DNA of 64,000 bases from Ecdyonurus torrentis (taxonomy: Eukaryota > Arthropoda > Insecta > Ephemeroptera > Heptageniidae): the NCBI GenBank assembly GCA_949318235.1, contig OX439137.1:1031747-1095746 (forward strand), written 5' to 3'. Each line of letters begins with the position of its first letter. The first letter of the stretch is position 1. Positions 1 through 11,277 of this stretch are shown here, in pieces. The position numbers and the translations under genes were made by a program. Under the pieces are notes generated by a model. The model saw only the letters and a program-made list of their open reading frames with translations, did no database searches and was not told where the DNA came from.

Positions 1-255
1 AAAGCCGCCATATTGTTGGTCAGAAATACATAGGCCAGCATAGGAAAAACATCATTTTTATATTTTTAATAGCAAAAGAAGCTTCAAACCTCAATCAAAG
101 CCTTATTTCTAGCTCCTAATAAGCTCGAAAGATATGAGAAAAATTTGTTCAGTTGAAATAAACTATTTTTTATGTTAAAAATTAGGAAAAACGAAGTTTC
201 CCGTATGCTGGACAATGCATTAGGCACCACAAACATGGCGACAAAGCGCAAGGAT
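1..255. repeat. Dispersed repeat, first copy (partner at 2231-2501)
   Basis: This segment and 2231-2501 are direct copies. Both start with a GCCGCCAT(A/T)TTGTTGGTCAG block and share the ACATCATTTTTATATTTTTAATA run. Both end with GCTGGACAATG followed by GGCACCACAAACATGGCGACA. The first copy starts at or before the window edge, so its left end is unknown. No coding potential is visible. Confidence 0.7.
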
Positions 256-865
256 GTGCAAGGGGTCTATATTATTAATAAAATAAATAAAAAATTTGCT
301 ACTATAATCTCAAATAGTGGGAATACTAAAATTGATCATTGTATAAGTATTATGTATTTCTTAAATTCTACTTTATATTTGATTGATAATAATAGAAGCG
401 ATCATAGATTATATCTAAATAATTTAAAAAAAATTAAAATAAATGCATAAAAGCAACTTAAGTTTAAAATCATAGATTATCATAAATTACAAAATAGTTT
501 ACATCCAATAAAAATTAATTCTGAAGATAATGTAAATAAAATTTATGACACTTTTGTTGATAAAATGACCTCTGTAAACTTAAACTTAGAGGTAAATTAG
601 TAATTTATGTAAATGAAATTTCTTTAATTTATGAAAAATAATGAAATGGAAATTGTAAAAGATATAGAACATGATTTAGAACTCTTAAATCAGTGGTTTA
701 AAACAAAATATTTGACAATAATGAATGTGGATAAAACTAAGTAAATGATAAGATCTGAGGATAAAACTTATGTATTTTATCACCAGAAAACAACAAAACA
801 TATTTTGAAAAAGTTAATATAAATATTTAGGTCTAACCATTGACTCAAAATTAAAATTTAATAAT
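255..865 (+). pseudogene. Dead, internally deleted non-LTR retrotransposon
   Basis: Reading across stops on the plus strand gives two pieces of a LINE polyprotein. Around 300-450 the translation contains TKIDHCI followed about 25 residues later by SDHRLYL. That matches the last two conserved blocks of APE-type endonucleases (T-x-ID and SDH). Around 650-850 it reads DIEHDLELLNQWF, then NVDKTK, then YLGLTIDSKLKFN with frameshifts. That is the region after the reverse transcriptase catalytic core in Jockey/CR1-like elements. The catalytic centre between the two pieces (FADD box) is missing, so the element is deleted as well as frameshifted. The clade is not resolved. Confidence 0.6.
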
Positions 866-2230
866 CAATTATGTATCTTTCTTTCTTAAAGAATATTTTT
901 TCTTTATGTTTCGCTTCAACACGAGCTATGCTCTCTGAAGCAGCGGTTATATGTGACATGAGATGAATCTCTTTGTAGTCTATGTGTTTTAAATAAATAT
1001 CTAAAAAAATTAAAAAAATGCTTACCCAATGCTGAAATATTTTCATTTCTGGCGAGTGCTGCCACTCGGTGAGATAATTATGAACTACGTCAAGTAAGCT
1101 GGCTCTCACACTACAGTGCTGCAGGTGGTGATCAAGTGGACAAAATTGTAACCAAACATCATGACGTCACCATCTACTAATTTTTATCTTATATCACTAC
1201 GATGTCTAAATATTTTTATTATAGCTCGTTCTGCAAAGTCAGCGACGTCCGGCGCAACTTTTGTGTCGATATGTTCCTTTGTTATAACAGCTGATTATGA
1301 CTTCGTTACCTGTTTACTACGTTTATACATATGGTCGATCATTGTTATTTCTTCTTTTAGAACTTTAAACTTGATAAGAATGAAAGAAACTTCACAAAAA
1401 AAAGTTCCATGCTCTTCATGTGACGCAATTTTTGTCAATTTTGTTAGCTCAAAAAACAAGATCAACCAATGAGTGTGTCGTATTTTGTTGGTCAGCCAAT
1501 CACTGTTGTTGAGATTCACTTTACTTTACAGAACAAGCTTATAAAAAATAAATGTAAAGAGTTAGAATACTTTTAATACAGCACGGATCAAAAAATACGT
1601 AGTAATTAAATTCTATCTAAAGTTCAGCACAATTTGTTGGATATAATATTTGTTTATTTAATTGAATTTATTTAAACTTCATTTATGCTTTTCTGTTATT
1701 TTCTGTCATATAATTATCTTGTTATTTTTATTGTTCTAATTTCGCATTATTTCTGCTATAACAACATAACTAAATCACAATATGTATTTTCTACTGTCCG
1801 TTATACTACTATTCCTCGTTATGTTACTTGTTATGTTAGACTTGGTTATATAGCAGGGGTAGAACTGGCCTTGACTTTTATATAGGGTGTGTACGCATGG
1901 ACGTCACTCTTGTAATCAAGCAGAGATTTGGCTCGAGCGGCCACAAGCAGCCAGAGCGCTCACACATGCAGCGTTTGTTAGCTGGCTTGCTTGCTTGCTT
2001 GACGGTTGACAAAGCCACATCCTTGAGTGATTACAAAATAGTCACGTAAAATGTTTTATATGTATATAATCTTATTAAATTGTAAAACAAACATATACAT
2101 AGCTTGCTACGGCCACAATTAATTTAACATAAAACAGCGTTTTAAGGTGGGAAATCAGTTTAATTACTGCGCGATTTGACTAAAAAATGTCATAAAGGAA
2201 AATATTAAATAGACCATTTTCACTCATATT
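866..2230. other. Intergenic, no supported gene
   Basis: Short reading frames here (for example 1161-1472) have no recognisable motif and no flanking splice signals. 1890-2035 is a slightly GC-richer patch containing a GCTTGCTTGCTTGCTTG run. I see no RNA gene or complete mobile element. Confidence 0.4.
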
Positions 2231-2501
2231 TAAGAGCCGCCATTTTGTTGGTCAGGAATACATAGGCCAGCTAGTATGGGAAAAACATCATTTTTATATT
2301 TTTAATAACAAAAAGAAGAGCTTCATAGCTCAATTAAATTTAAGCCTTATATAGTTGTAGCTCCCTGATACAAAAATTTGTTCAGTTGAAATAAACTGTT
2401 TTTATGTTAAAAATTAGTTGAATAAATGATGTTTCCCCTATGCTGGACAATGTATTAGGCACCACAAACATGGCGACATAGCACAAGGATGTGCAAGGGG
2501 A
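2231..2501. repeat. Dispersed repeat, second copy (partner at 1-255)
   Basis: Direct copy of the first 255 bases with small indels and substitutions, ending in the same CAAACATGGCGACA and GATGTGCAAGGGG segments. The two copies lie about 2.2 kb apart. Confidence 0.7.
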
Positions 2502-2504
2502 CCT

Positions 2505-2735
2505 TATGCGTAATTTATTCTGCATTTATATAATTTTTGCTTAAATATGCTAAATAAGAACATTTATAAATAATTAAATAGTAGTAGAAATAGTGTAGAA
2601 AATAATATATTTTTGCTATATAACATATAGTTCTTATGCAGTATATAGCATAAATTATGCTGCATTGAACAATTTGTGCTGAATAAGTTGTAGCATAAAA
2701 ATTACGTATAATAAAGTTTTCATTCGTTTAGTCGA
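2505..2735. repeat. Dispersed AT-rich repeat, partner at 46200-46405
   Basis: The segment from the GCATAAATTATGC block near 2648, through GAACAATTTGTGCT, to ATTCGTTTAGTCG at 2728 has a diverged direct copy at 46320-46405. There it reads GCATAAATTATTC, GAACAAATTGTGCT and TCCGTTTAGTG. In both places multiple short dyads (GCATAA...TTATGC) suggest a small foldback element. Confidence 0.5.
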
Positions 2736-2834
2736 AGAATCTGAAAGTTTGCAATAAGATGTCTTCAGAATTATTCAGCAAAAATTAGAGAGGTAGGGGT
2801 CACATTTTCTACATTGATTTTCAGTCCAGTCCGT

Positions 2835-2857
2835 TTTTTTTTTTTTTTTTTTTTTTG
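2835..2857. repeat. Poly-T tract
   Basis: Uninterrupted run of about 22 T, immediately left of the foldback element. Similar tracts occur at 3714-3735 and 34693-34715. Confidence 0.9.
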
Positions 2858-2929
2858 CGTATTTACTTTTTAAAAACATAATAATCAGTTTCAGTTCAAG
2901 TTCAACTATACAAAAACAGTTTTGTATGA

Positions 2930-3445
2930 CAGGGTGTATGCAGATGACGTCATATTTAATGCACTTGGAGGCCATACTGGAGTAGTGCATAACATTGCTC
3001 AGCATAGGACAAACTTCATTTAAGCCAATTTTCTTTGGGAAATTGGTTAATTTTTTGGGTATTGCTATTTTTCTCACATACTTGAGATACTAATTGAACA
3101 TATTTACAACATCAATGCTTTCAAAAATATTGCATAGTGTTTTTAAACTGGCAAAATGATTTTTTGTCCTATGACACCCATGTTATTGAGTTATCCAACA
3201 TGGCGTCGACTTTAACATGAATGCATAGACCCTATCATAGTTGTATGTGGACTTACTCTAATGTTAACAGCAAAATAAAGTATGTGAGAAAATAAAAAAT
3301 TATTAAAAACAAAACATATATTTCCCTAAGAAAAGAATATAGACAAAAAAAAAAGTTTGTCCTATGCTGAGCAATATTATTCACTACTCCAGTATAGCCT
3401 CCAAGTGCATGAAATATGACGTCATGCGGATACATCCTATATACC
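2930..3445. repeat. Inverted-repeat (foldback) element
   Basis: The left arm, about 2932-3025, contains GACGTCATATTTAATGCACT, GGAGGCCATACTGGAGTAGT and TTGCTCAGCATAGGACAAAC. It is repeated in reverse complement at about 3353-3445 (GTCCTATGCTGAGCAAT, ACTACTCCAGTATAGCCTCC, TGACGTC). A diverged direct copy of the left arm and the adjacent CTCACATACTTGA segment occurs at about 12425-12590. Part of that segment is inverted again at about 5095-5155. This is a low-copy foldback family without coding capacity. Confidence 0.6.
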
Positions 3446-3597
3446 ACATGGCAAGTGGAGCCGTCGTGTCGTATAGAGTACGTGTTAAGATCAATTTCGC
3501 AGCAAGAAAATAAAACCTTGAGCTTGACATTTAACATAATATATTATATGTCATTGCCATTTTTATATTTGCCTAGCTGCCTAGCAACAAAAAACCT

Positions 3598-3599
3598 CT

Positions 3600-3630
<31 letters not shown>
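3598..3630. repeat. (CT)n microsatellite
   Basis: Dinucleotide run TCTCTTCTCTCTCTC, about 14 pure CT units. Confidence 0.9.
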
Positions 3631-4321
3631 TGGTTTAGTGGAGTTATATCTTAAAACACACATTCAGTCATTCAGTTTTGAAAATGTTTATTTTCAATAC
3701 TGAAATCGGTCCTTTTTTTTTTTTTTTTTTTTTTTGCATTATCAGTTTACACAAACGGCAAAATCAGTGCACTTTTAGTTCAAAAAGTTGAAAAAACAAA
3801 ATAATAATAAAAAAAGGTGAATTATTATCTGAAACACTATAATACCAGCCAGTGTATCAAGGAGCTGTATTCTTTCATTCTTGTATTCTTGTATTTTTCA
3901 ACTTACATTTTAAACATTTTTTAATTTTAAATTTACATTTTAAACATTTTTTAATTGTGTTCAGTTGAATCACGGTACACCGTGAGTTGAATTCAGATAG
4001 TTTTGAGATAGGCCTATGCATTAAAAATAGGTATTTAAAAATATACTTTTTTTTATTTTTTTATTTTTTTTTTCAACACGTCATTTTAAGTTTTTGTACG
4101 GTAAATAATATAAAGTCTTTTCAATCTCCAAACAATGAGAAAATTTGACAAAAACTTAAATTAACTGACCAAGTTTACAAATTTCAAAAACTTTTTTTTT
4201 TTTTTCATTTCAAACTTTTTTTTTGCATTTTTGTCAATAAAACTTGATGATTCGTGGATATCTGAACTCAAATGTGACCTAGCATGCATATTTCAAAAAC
4301 TGGAGATCCGGTCTCTACTTA

Positions 4322-4953
4322 TTACACTCTAAAAATTGTTGCATTACTTTAGTTACGAATCCTAATATATTATATAATTATTTAAGATAATTCACTTTGA
4401 AGTTACTACGAGTATAGCTAAAATAAAATGCATTTTAGCAAAGTTATAAAAAATAGCTCATTTATGTTGTTTAAAGTTGTTTTTTTAAATTAGTTTTTAA
4501 GCTATAGTTTTAAGCTATATAGATATTGTTAGTAATTTGATAAAATGCATTATTTTAGCTACTCATATTATTTATAAATTGTTTTTATCTCAAAGAGAAA
4601 GTTTAGATGTTACAAGATGGCTTCTTCAATGTTAGATAATGAGAAGAACTGTCCATAAACTTATATATGATGACCTAAAACCCTTCAGTAGCCCCGCAAA
4701 CTCGTGATCATCCTGCGAGATATGCAACCTGTCCCGTATCTTTTACGTCACAGGATGAGCGCAGGATGAGCGCAAGTTTAAGGGGTTACCATGGGGCTAC
4801 GGAAGGGCTTTGGGTCATCATATGTGAGTTTATGAACAGTTCTTGTCATTATCTAACATTGAAGAAGCCATGTTGTAACCACTGAACTTTCTCTTTAAAT
4901 CACTTATGGTATTCGTAACTAAAAAGTAATGTGCCAATTTTTATAGAGTGTAA
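4322..4953. mobile_element. MITE-like palindromic element of about 630 bp
   Basis: The ends are inverted copies: TACACTCTAAAAATTG at 4323 and CAATTTTTATAGAGTGTA ending at 4952. An inner pair of roughly 105-bp arms, about 4590-4700 and 4790-4903, pairs AAGATGGCTTCTTCAATGTT with AACATTGAAGAAGCCATGTT and CAGTAGCCCC with GGGGCTACGG. A unique core of about 90 bases, including two GCAGGATGAGC copies, separates them. There is no open frame. This is the structure of a non-autonomous DNA transposon. The target duplication is unclear; a TA/TAA is possible. Confidence 0.7.
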
Positions 4954-6078
4954 ATAAATACTACATAAACCATTTTTTTATCTTAATAATTTCTTTAATT
5001 AATTGGCACAACATTACAACTAGTACACAAACAAATCAATAATTTTAAATTTTTATTATTATTATTTTTTTTTTTTGCATAGAATATGTATATTATATTT
5101 TTGAGAGCATTGATGTTGTTAACAGGTTGAATTAGTATCTCAAGTATGTGAGAAAAATAATAACAAGTTTTTTAAATAGTATGTGCAAAATGTGCAATTA
5201 ACTATTTTCCATGCAATTAAAATTTGTAGTGACTTGTTTATATAATGCCATTTACACCAACATTCCAAGAAATAACGAACATTTATATTTGCTGCTGCCA
5301 AGTTCATATATTCTAAAACTTAAATACTATATATTATATAGTTACTCTGATTGAAAAAAAAAAAAAAAATAGCAAAAGCAAAATAAGATTGATTAATATT
5401 GAATTTTGCATTGATATTTTCTTCTTTATTAAAAATAGAGTTGAAATTCCTCTTTCAAAACAATGTAAAAAAAAATCGCATTGTTGATCATAATAATAAT
5501 ATTTTGGAAGGAAAAAAAACGGTTCAATTTTAGGTAGCATTTTATATTGAGTCTTGCCGAGCTCAGAATAAACTATAAAAATGAAAATAATTATATGCAT
5601 GTAGATTTTGTAGAGCAATTATAATGCTAAATATAAAACTGTTATCATAGAAACAAGTAAAATATGGCTCGCCCGTGAGTGGAAACAATGCCAATACTAT
5701 TTCAAATTAATGAAATTGCACTGTGTATCTATAGGCAAAATTGTTGCAACTTTGTGTATAACATTATTGCTATAATAAATAAATTTTGATGCAGTTTTAG
5801 AAATCAATTCTAGCATTAAATAAAATTTTCAAAAACATTTAAAAAAAACAAAAAGAATTGAATTTAAGAGATAGTAACCTATAAAATTTTTCTATGTGTG
5901 GTGGAAAAGGTAAAGAAAGTTACTAGAAATTAGTAATTAAGGCGCATAAAATATATCTGGCAAAAGTACGTATACGCAGCAAAAATTATCTGAATTTCTT
6001 CCAAAGCATCCATGGGAAACAAATTATCCGTGGGAATTTCAACATGTTTAGATGTCGTTGTTTGCTTGGTTAGCTTCC
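4954..6078. other. Intergenic, AT-rich
   Basis: Nothing supported as a gene. It contains the inverted CTCAAGTATGTGAGAAAAAT segment (5138-5157) related to 3068-3090, and a poly-A run at 5354-5370. The frame at 5334-5618 on the minus strand is low complexity and has no known motif. Confidence 0.4.
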
Positions 6079-7077
6079 CAGGTACCAAAAAATTTCCTTC
6101 GGAAAGCCCTAGGCACGCCTGAACCTTTCCCGGGCATTCCCAAAATCCTTTCCGAAATCATTGCCTAATGTCCGCAGTTGGGAAAGGATTTCCGGAAAGT
6201 CTTAGGCATGCCTTGGGAATACTTTTTAAATAATTCTTAATGTCATTTGAGCTGCTTTTACTTGCTAAGTATAAAAATCAACTTAGCAACACATTTTTGT
6301 GTCCGGAAAGGTTTGGGAAAGCTTTGGGAAAGGAGGCGCTAATTAGCATACGTAATTAGCATGAAAAAAATTATTTTTTGTGCTAGGTTATTGATTTCTG
6401 TTTATACATAACAGAAAAATTATGTAAAAAGAGTTTTAAAAATTACCCCACAGTGGGATTCGAACCCAGGACCCTGAGATTAGAAGTACTCGCTTTAACC
6501 AATTCTGCTACCGAAGCTCTTAAGAAATATAGCTGTAAAACTTTAATTTATACTTTTATTTACAATTTATCTTAGATCGTTTGCATCCATTTTAAGAAAT
6601 AAGCAATAATTAATCAAAAATATGATATATATTATATAATTAGCATTTGTAATAAATAAATTAGGTAAAATTTTAATTAAATTAATAATTTTTACACAAA
6701 TATTTTATCGGAAAGCATCGGGAACAATTCAGGAAGTGGGAAAAGTTTGGGAAAGGCTTAGGAAAGGTTATGTAATTACGCTATCTATGTAATATAACAA
6801 TAAACTTTGATAAAAAACATGTATATATGTTGATATATCTTAATTATTGTAAAAAACTTAATTTTTTTTACCCGGAAAGAGTCAGGAAAACTTTTGGAAA
6901 GCAGTTAAGTTTGGGAAGCTATATAACTCGGGAAAACTTTGGGCAAGGTTTAGGAAACTAGCCTCAATTTGAAAATTTTTTATTTTTGGGCAATGTCAAG
7001 GAAAGGTTTCGGCATTTCCCAATCCTTGCCCAAACGTTGCCGATGAGTGCCCACGGAAAACTTTCTGAAACCTGGGT
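6075..7077. mobile_element. Non-autonomous TIR element, 1 kb, with an empty-site paralogue
   Basis: The element starts CCCAGGTACCAAAAAATTTCC and ends GGAAAACTTTCTGAAACCTGGG. These are imperfect terminal inverted repeats. The interior repeats GGAAAG/TTTGGGAAAGG motifs many times in both orientations. A dispersed repeat interrupted here (GTTGTTTGCTTGGTTAG on the left, then AATAAATAGC...CTAGGCGTGACCTCAC on the right) occurs at 35580-35705 without this insert. That paralogue acts as an empty site and supports insertion. The superfamily is unknown; a tRNA-like segment lies inside. Confidence 0.65.
6449..6522 (-). tRNA. tRNA-like pseudogene (possible Arg-UCU origin)
   Basis: On the minus strand the segment reads GGTAGCAGAATTGGTTAAAG in a D-arm/A-box position. 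CTTCTAATC follows where an anticodon loop would lie, with TCT as the would-be anticodon. The perfect B box GGTTCGAATCC is next. The acceptor stem does not pair and the anticodon stem is weak, so a functional tRNA is unlikely. It sits inside the 1-kb TIR element, so it may have been captured by it. Confidence 0.5.
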
Positions 7078-7084
7078 TCTTGTT

Positions 7085-7225
7085 TATAAAAACTTCCCAC
7101 CGCGTACTCAAGTGGCAGTTTATAATAAATAGCGGACTAACTTCTAGGCGTGACCTCACAAATTTAAACTTTATATTTACATTTTACTGCTCTTGTAATA
7201 TTGTATGTGGAATATTTTAGCATGT
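7085..7225 (+). repeat. Dispersed repeat R3, copy 1 (copy 2 at 35580-35705)
   Basis: AATAAATAGC..., TTCTAGGCGTGACCTCACAA, ATTTTACTGCTCTTG and TAATATTGTATGTGGAATA are shared in order with 35615-35702. The 1-kb TIR element interrupts this copy on its left. Confidence 0.75.
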
Positions 7226-7394
7226 TTAAAATATATATATTTTTTTTGCTTTGTGAGCTTTGTCCATTGTACCGAATTTTAAGTACACAATATCAATAAT
7301 ATATCTTACACAATTTACAAATTATAATGTGTTTTAAGATTTTTTACCGCAGGAAAATAATCTATACTGCAATATAATATATTAAAATATATTT

Positions 7395-7600
7395 TCATAT
7401 TAAGTTTTGCATGTTTCTGACGTCATAAACATGAATTTTCACGCAAATTGCATACTTTACAGTATTTTCACGCTCTCTCTCGTGGAGCTACATTAACATT
7501 CTGGTAAAATTTGTCATCAGTTTTGAAGATCACGTTTCATGTTTATTCATTAAAGAGCACATGTTGTTTTATGTGGTCTATGGCTTTAAAGGTTCGTATA
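7395..7600 (+). repeat. Dispersed repeat R4, copy 1 (others at 50050-50335 and 63700-64000)
   Basis: Three copies in the window share GCATGTTTCTGACGTCATAA, CACGCAAATTGCATACTTTA, GTGGGGCTACATTAACATTC (GTGGAGC in this copy) and TGTTTTATGTGGTCTATG. Copies 1 and 2 are in plus orientation; the copy at the window's right edge is inverted. There is no open frame across it. Confidence 0.8.
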
Positions 7601-8329
7601 GAACAGGTTAAACAAAAAAAATGTCTATAATATATAAAATGTACTTCCATTGCATGGCTATAAAGTATCAACGTTGATTTAGTCGGAGACCTTAATTTCT
7701 AATTTATTTTACATTGACAAAATATCACAAAATATATATTTACAGGTTTTTGACGTCACAGCTCATTGGAAATTATAAATATTGCGAAAAAAAAAAAAGG
7801 ATGAAAAATACTAATAAAATAATAATAAAGACGTCTTAAACCCGCATATGAAATTTGGTGAATGTAAAATAAATGATAAATGAATGGCTGTGGCTATATT
7901 AACGTTAATATTTAGCTATTAGACAAATATTAATAATTATTAATATTATTTAATTATTTATATAATAATTATATAATATATAATAATTAATTATATAATT
8001 ATAATTATTTTAAATAATTATTATATTAATTTTTAATATTTAACTTATTAGACAAGTTTCGAGACAAGAAATAAATTTATCTTGAAGTAACCTATGCCTA
8101 ATTTATTTAAATTATAAAGACCTTCGTATCTCTAGCTAAAATTTAGTTTCAAGCTTGTTGTGAGTTCACATTCGTTCACTGACCTTAATTCACCTTCACC
8201 GCTCGCTCGCTCGCTCGCTCAGCTCCTCTCACTCCGCAGGAATGCAGGCACCAAATCTCATGAAGAAATTTCATATGGATAATAAAGCATCTTATTTAAG
8301 GTGTTTATGCATGGTGTTTAAAAAATTAC
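7601..8329. other. Intergenic, extremely AT-rich
   Basis: 7915-8040 is made almost wholly of AATTATTTA/TATATAATTA dyads. 8201-8220 is a short CGCTCGCTCGCT run. No gene or RNA is supported. Confidence 0.5.
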
Positions 8330-8333
8330 ACAC

Positions 8334-8411
<78 letters not shown>

Positions 8412-8448
8412 ATATATGTGTGTATATATATATTTATGTATATATATT

Positions 8449-8525
<77 letters not shown>
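8330..8525. repeat. Compound (TA)n/(TG)n microsatellite
   Basis: (TA)n at 8338-8390, (TG)n at 8391-8410, mixed TA/TATT at 8411-8455, and (TA)n again at 8456-8524. Apparent frames reading Tyr-Ile repeats here are artefacts. Confidence 0.95.
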
Positions 8526-8526
<1 letters not shown>

Positions 8527-9630
8527 TGCAAACAGCCAGTAAGTTTAAATTCATGTGATTTAAACACACATTTATCCGCTGATATGCTTACAAGCAAACG
8601 TTTAGCATGTTAAACAAAAATTATTATAATTTTGTATTATTATTTTCAAAAAAAAATAAATCATTGTTGTTGTTCTTGTTTAGGGGTGACAAAACAAACA
8701 GGATTCTGCTTGTGCAGATTCCGTACATCTGTTCTGCCGGTTGGCAAAATCTTGCGATTATGACACCATAAGCTACTAATTCATGACTAATTAATTAATT
8801 GTTGGCCAGGGTGGCCAAAATCTTGCATTGGTATTACCATACTAGTACTTCACTTTTTTTTTCTCCTTGTATATGTTCTATAAATTGTTTTCTTTATAGT
8901 TTTAATACACTACACTCTTGTGGTTGGAGTATAACTTGCTGGTGTGGAAGATGAAGTCAAGAGGGGGATGGGAAACATTAAAACAAAGGAAAGAATATTA
9001 GGGATTTCAGGAATGCGGACAACTCTTGACATGTTGCGACAAGCAAACCCACATGGTTGAATTTTCAAAATGGTGGTACTCGCCTACCGGGTTAACTTTT
9101 GAGGATGATTTTATGATAATGGAGATTGTGTGCGAAAGGATTTTTTAGTGGAAAAGGAAGAACAGATAGTTGGAAATAAAGAGGTTATAATTAACAAGGC
9201 ACAGACGAAGAATTAACGAAACAATAGGATAGATTACTCGCGCACAATCAAAGGCGATGATGCCGATCTGACGCTCATACCACCCTAGCTGTTAATATTC
9301 TATTTGGTAATATGAATAAATAAAATTTCTAAAGATTGCTGAACATTATCTTATTCAACTTTCATCAAGACTTCATTATATTAATTTGTCTGATAATCCT
9401 GTTTAAAATTTGTTATATTCTAAAATTTAAATAAAATATATCGATATTGTATTCCTAGATTACTGACAGCGCAATTAGCCCAAGAGAAAAAAATTTGCTT
9501 GGTTTTAAATGATAATATAATTAATTTTATATTTATGTATAAATTTCTACTGCAAATTGTCTTAACAATAAAGGAAAAGAGAAATAAAAATTAGAAGTTA
9601 ATTGAGATCTCTAAGAATGTTATAATTAAT
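8526..9630. other. Intergenic, possibly decayed mobile-element sequence
   Basis: 8690-9290 is less AT-rich than its surroundings and, read on the plus strand, gives broken peptide-like stretches. No family motif could be recognised. It lies just 3' of the STAND/ankyrin gene, which is transcribed towards it. Confidence 0.3.
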
Positions 9631-9631
9631 G

Positions 9632-9637
9632 TTTATT
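9632..9637 (-). terminator. Candidate poly(A) signal of the STAND/ankyrin gene
   Basis: AATAAA on the minus strand (TTTATT on plus), about 70 bases past the stop at 9708. It is the first canonical hexamer found downstream. Such hexamers are common in AT-rich DNA, so this is only suggestive. Confidence 0.4.
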
Positions 9638-9707
9638 TAAGAAAAAGGGATACAAAAATTGTTCATTGTTTATATTTTTTCAAACAAGATGCACTAGTTA
9701 CTAGAGG

Positions 9708-9968
9708 TTACAATAGGTTTTTTCTTTTCCTTTTTTTCTTTTCTTTTTTTTTTAATCGGGCAATATTTTTATGCATTTGTTTTATTAGTTTCAAGTGACT
9801 TAAAATTTCATTTTGTACTTTTATACAGTCGTTAGAAATCAATTGTAACTCTAAAGAGTTTGATGTATGTTGCTGATTGTAAAGTTTCTTATGTAAAACA
9901 CATTGTTGCTTCACATATCGCACACTGCGTAGAAGAATGATGCAACTGTCTTCACATTTTCGGCAACG
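9708..9968 (-). CDS. STAND/ankyrin gene, exon 4 (C-terminus)
   Basis: Terminal exon of the gene that starts at 22060. Its acceptor is CTAATTACAG before 9968. It enters in phase 0, which matches the phase-0 exit of exon 3. It encodes 86 residues and a stop. The exon begins RCRKCEDSC, a small cysteine cluster. A helical stretch follows, roughly SLELQLISNDCIKVQNEI onward, and a strongly basic tail, KKKEKKKRKRKNLL, that could act in nuclear localisation or nucleic-acid binding. I recognise no domain. The link to exon 3 rests on splice signals and phase only; another short exon in between is possible. Confidence 0.6.
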   Translation of the reverse strand, partial: RCRKCEDSCIILLRSVRYVKQQCVLHKKLYNQQHTSNSLELQLISNDCIKVQNEILSHLKLIKQMHKNIARLKKKEKKKRKRKNLL

Positions 9969-10387
9969 CTGTAATTAGAAATTTAAACATTATTATATAA
10001 CTTTATTTTGCTAAATATTCACTTTATCTCTAGCAGAAAAAGTCCATGCAAAACAAATTTTCCCATTGATAATAGCATGTTTTCCATGTATAGTTATAGT
10101 TTTTCACGTTGACTTCATTAACTATTTATTGAAAACTGCATTTGTTATGGAAATTTAAATATTTGTGGGTATTTTAACATTTTTACCTTTAATACACTTT
10201 TGCTAGGGTAAAACTATTCCTTAAAACATTCAAATTCTTATGTAAATTTAAAACTTTCAGTTGTATTTTTTTATAGGCCGCATAAATTTGAAAATATATT
10301 TAACGCCTTTTTTTATTAACCACATATATCCCTTTATTTAAATATTTTATTTTACACTTTATTATATTGAATAAAATGGAATCTTAC

Positions 10388-11109
10388 CTGAAATAATGTG
10401 CCTTTAGTTTTTTTAGCTGTTAAAGTTCTAGCTGGAACTGGAACTTGTTTTCTTACTTGCTCCTCGGTAGATTTAACATGCAGTAAGTTTTGAGAACCTC
10501 TTACTTCTTTATCTCTTGCATGTTTATCTTCAAGAAGTTTGTCTACTTTTCGACACCCATCTGTGGAAACCTGCAATTCTGTCATTCCAGGTATTTTTTG
10601 CTTATTCATCAGATCTGTTAAATATTGAGCTATATCCAGAAATTCATATCTAAGCGCCATATCAAGTACTGTATATCCATCTTTATTAATTACATGATAA
10701 TTAGCATAATTTTCTATCAAATACTGAACAACATTTAAATGACCTCTTTCGGTAGATTTATGCAACACTGAGTTGCCATAAATGTTCTTATTGTTAACAT
10801 CTGCTCCATTCTCTACTAACAATTTTACTATTTCTAGATTCCCAGTGATTGCAGCCTTTTGCAATGCTGTACTACCGAAATTGTTTTTTAAGTCAATATT
10901 TACTTTATTTTTTAAGAAAAACTTAATTATTGCAAGATTTTCATTTTCTGAACCTAGGTGTAATAACGTATTTCCAGTTTTGTCTTTCCATATCAAATAT
11001 TTTTCATCTTTTATCAAGTTTTCTAAAAATGTTGCCGTATCAAGTAACCTTTTTTTTTCATTTTTGTCAGCACAATCATTCGATTCCTTATTTAGCAGTG
11101 AAATAACAC
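10388..11109 (-). CDS. STAND/ankyrin gene, exon 3 (four divergent ankyrin repeats)
   Basis: The acceptor TTGTTTGTTTCAG lies before 11109 and the donor CAG|GTAAGAT after 10388. It enters in phase 1, completing the Gly codon left open by exon 2, and exits in phase 0. It encodes about 241 residues. A charged linker (KESNDCADKNEKK) is followed by four ankyrin repeats with typical G-x-TxLH...A...G cores, for example GSTALQKAAITGNLEIVKLL and GNSVLHKSTERGHLNVVQYL. A basic, Lys/Val-rich segment closes the exon. These repeats are diverged from one another, unlike the homogenised array in exon 2, so they look like the older, stable end of the array. Confidence 0.7.
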
Positions 11110-11277
11110 CTGAAACAAACAAAAAAAGTTAAAAACCTCTCTAGTAAAAAATATGAAATCATTTTGAGTTAGGCGAAGGGAGAAGCAACTTTTTCTTACG
11201 CCTTACAAAATATAGGTAAATTAATTAATGAAATGTAATAAATACAAGGTAATTATTGACTGGTATAGAATAAAATC

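Noticed and set aside
1161..1519. Overlapping frames on both strands near 1.2-1.5 kb
   Set aside because: No motif, no splice signals, and both strands equally open, as expected by chance.
6449..6522. Functional tRNA gene
   Set aside because: A and B boxes are present but the acceptor and anticodon stems do not pair. The same holds for 54606-54676 (no T arm) and 61361-61432 (no stems).
8242..8569. Tyr-Ile repeat frames (also at 12841, 34443, 40077, 52152 and 53031)
   Set aside because: Translations of (TA)n microsatellites.
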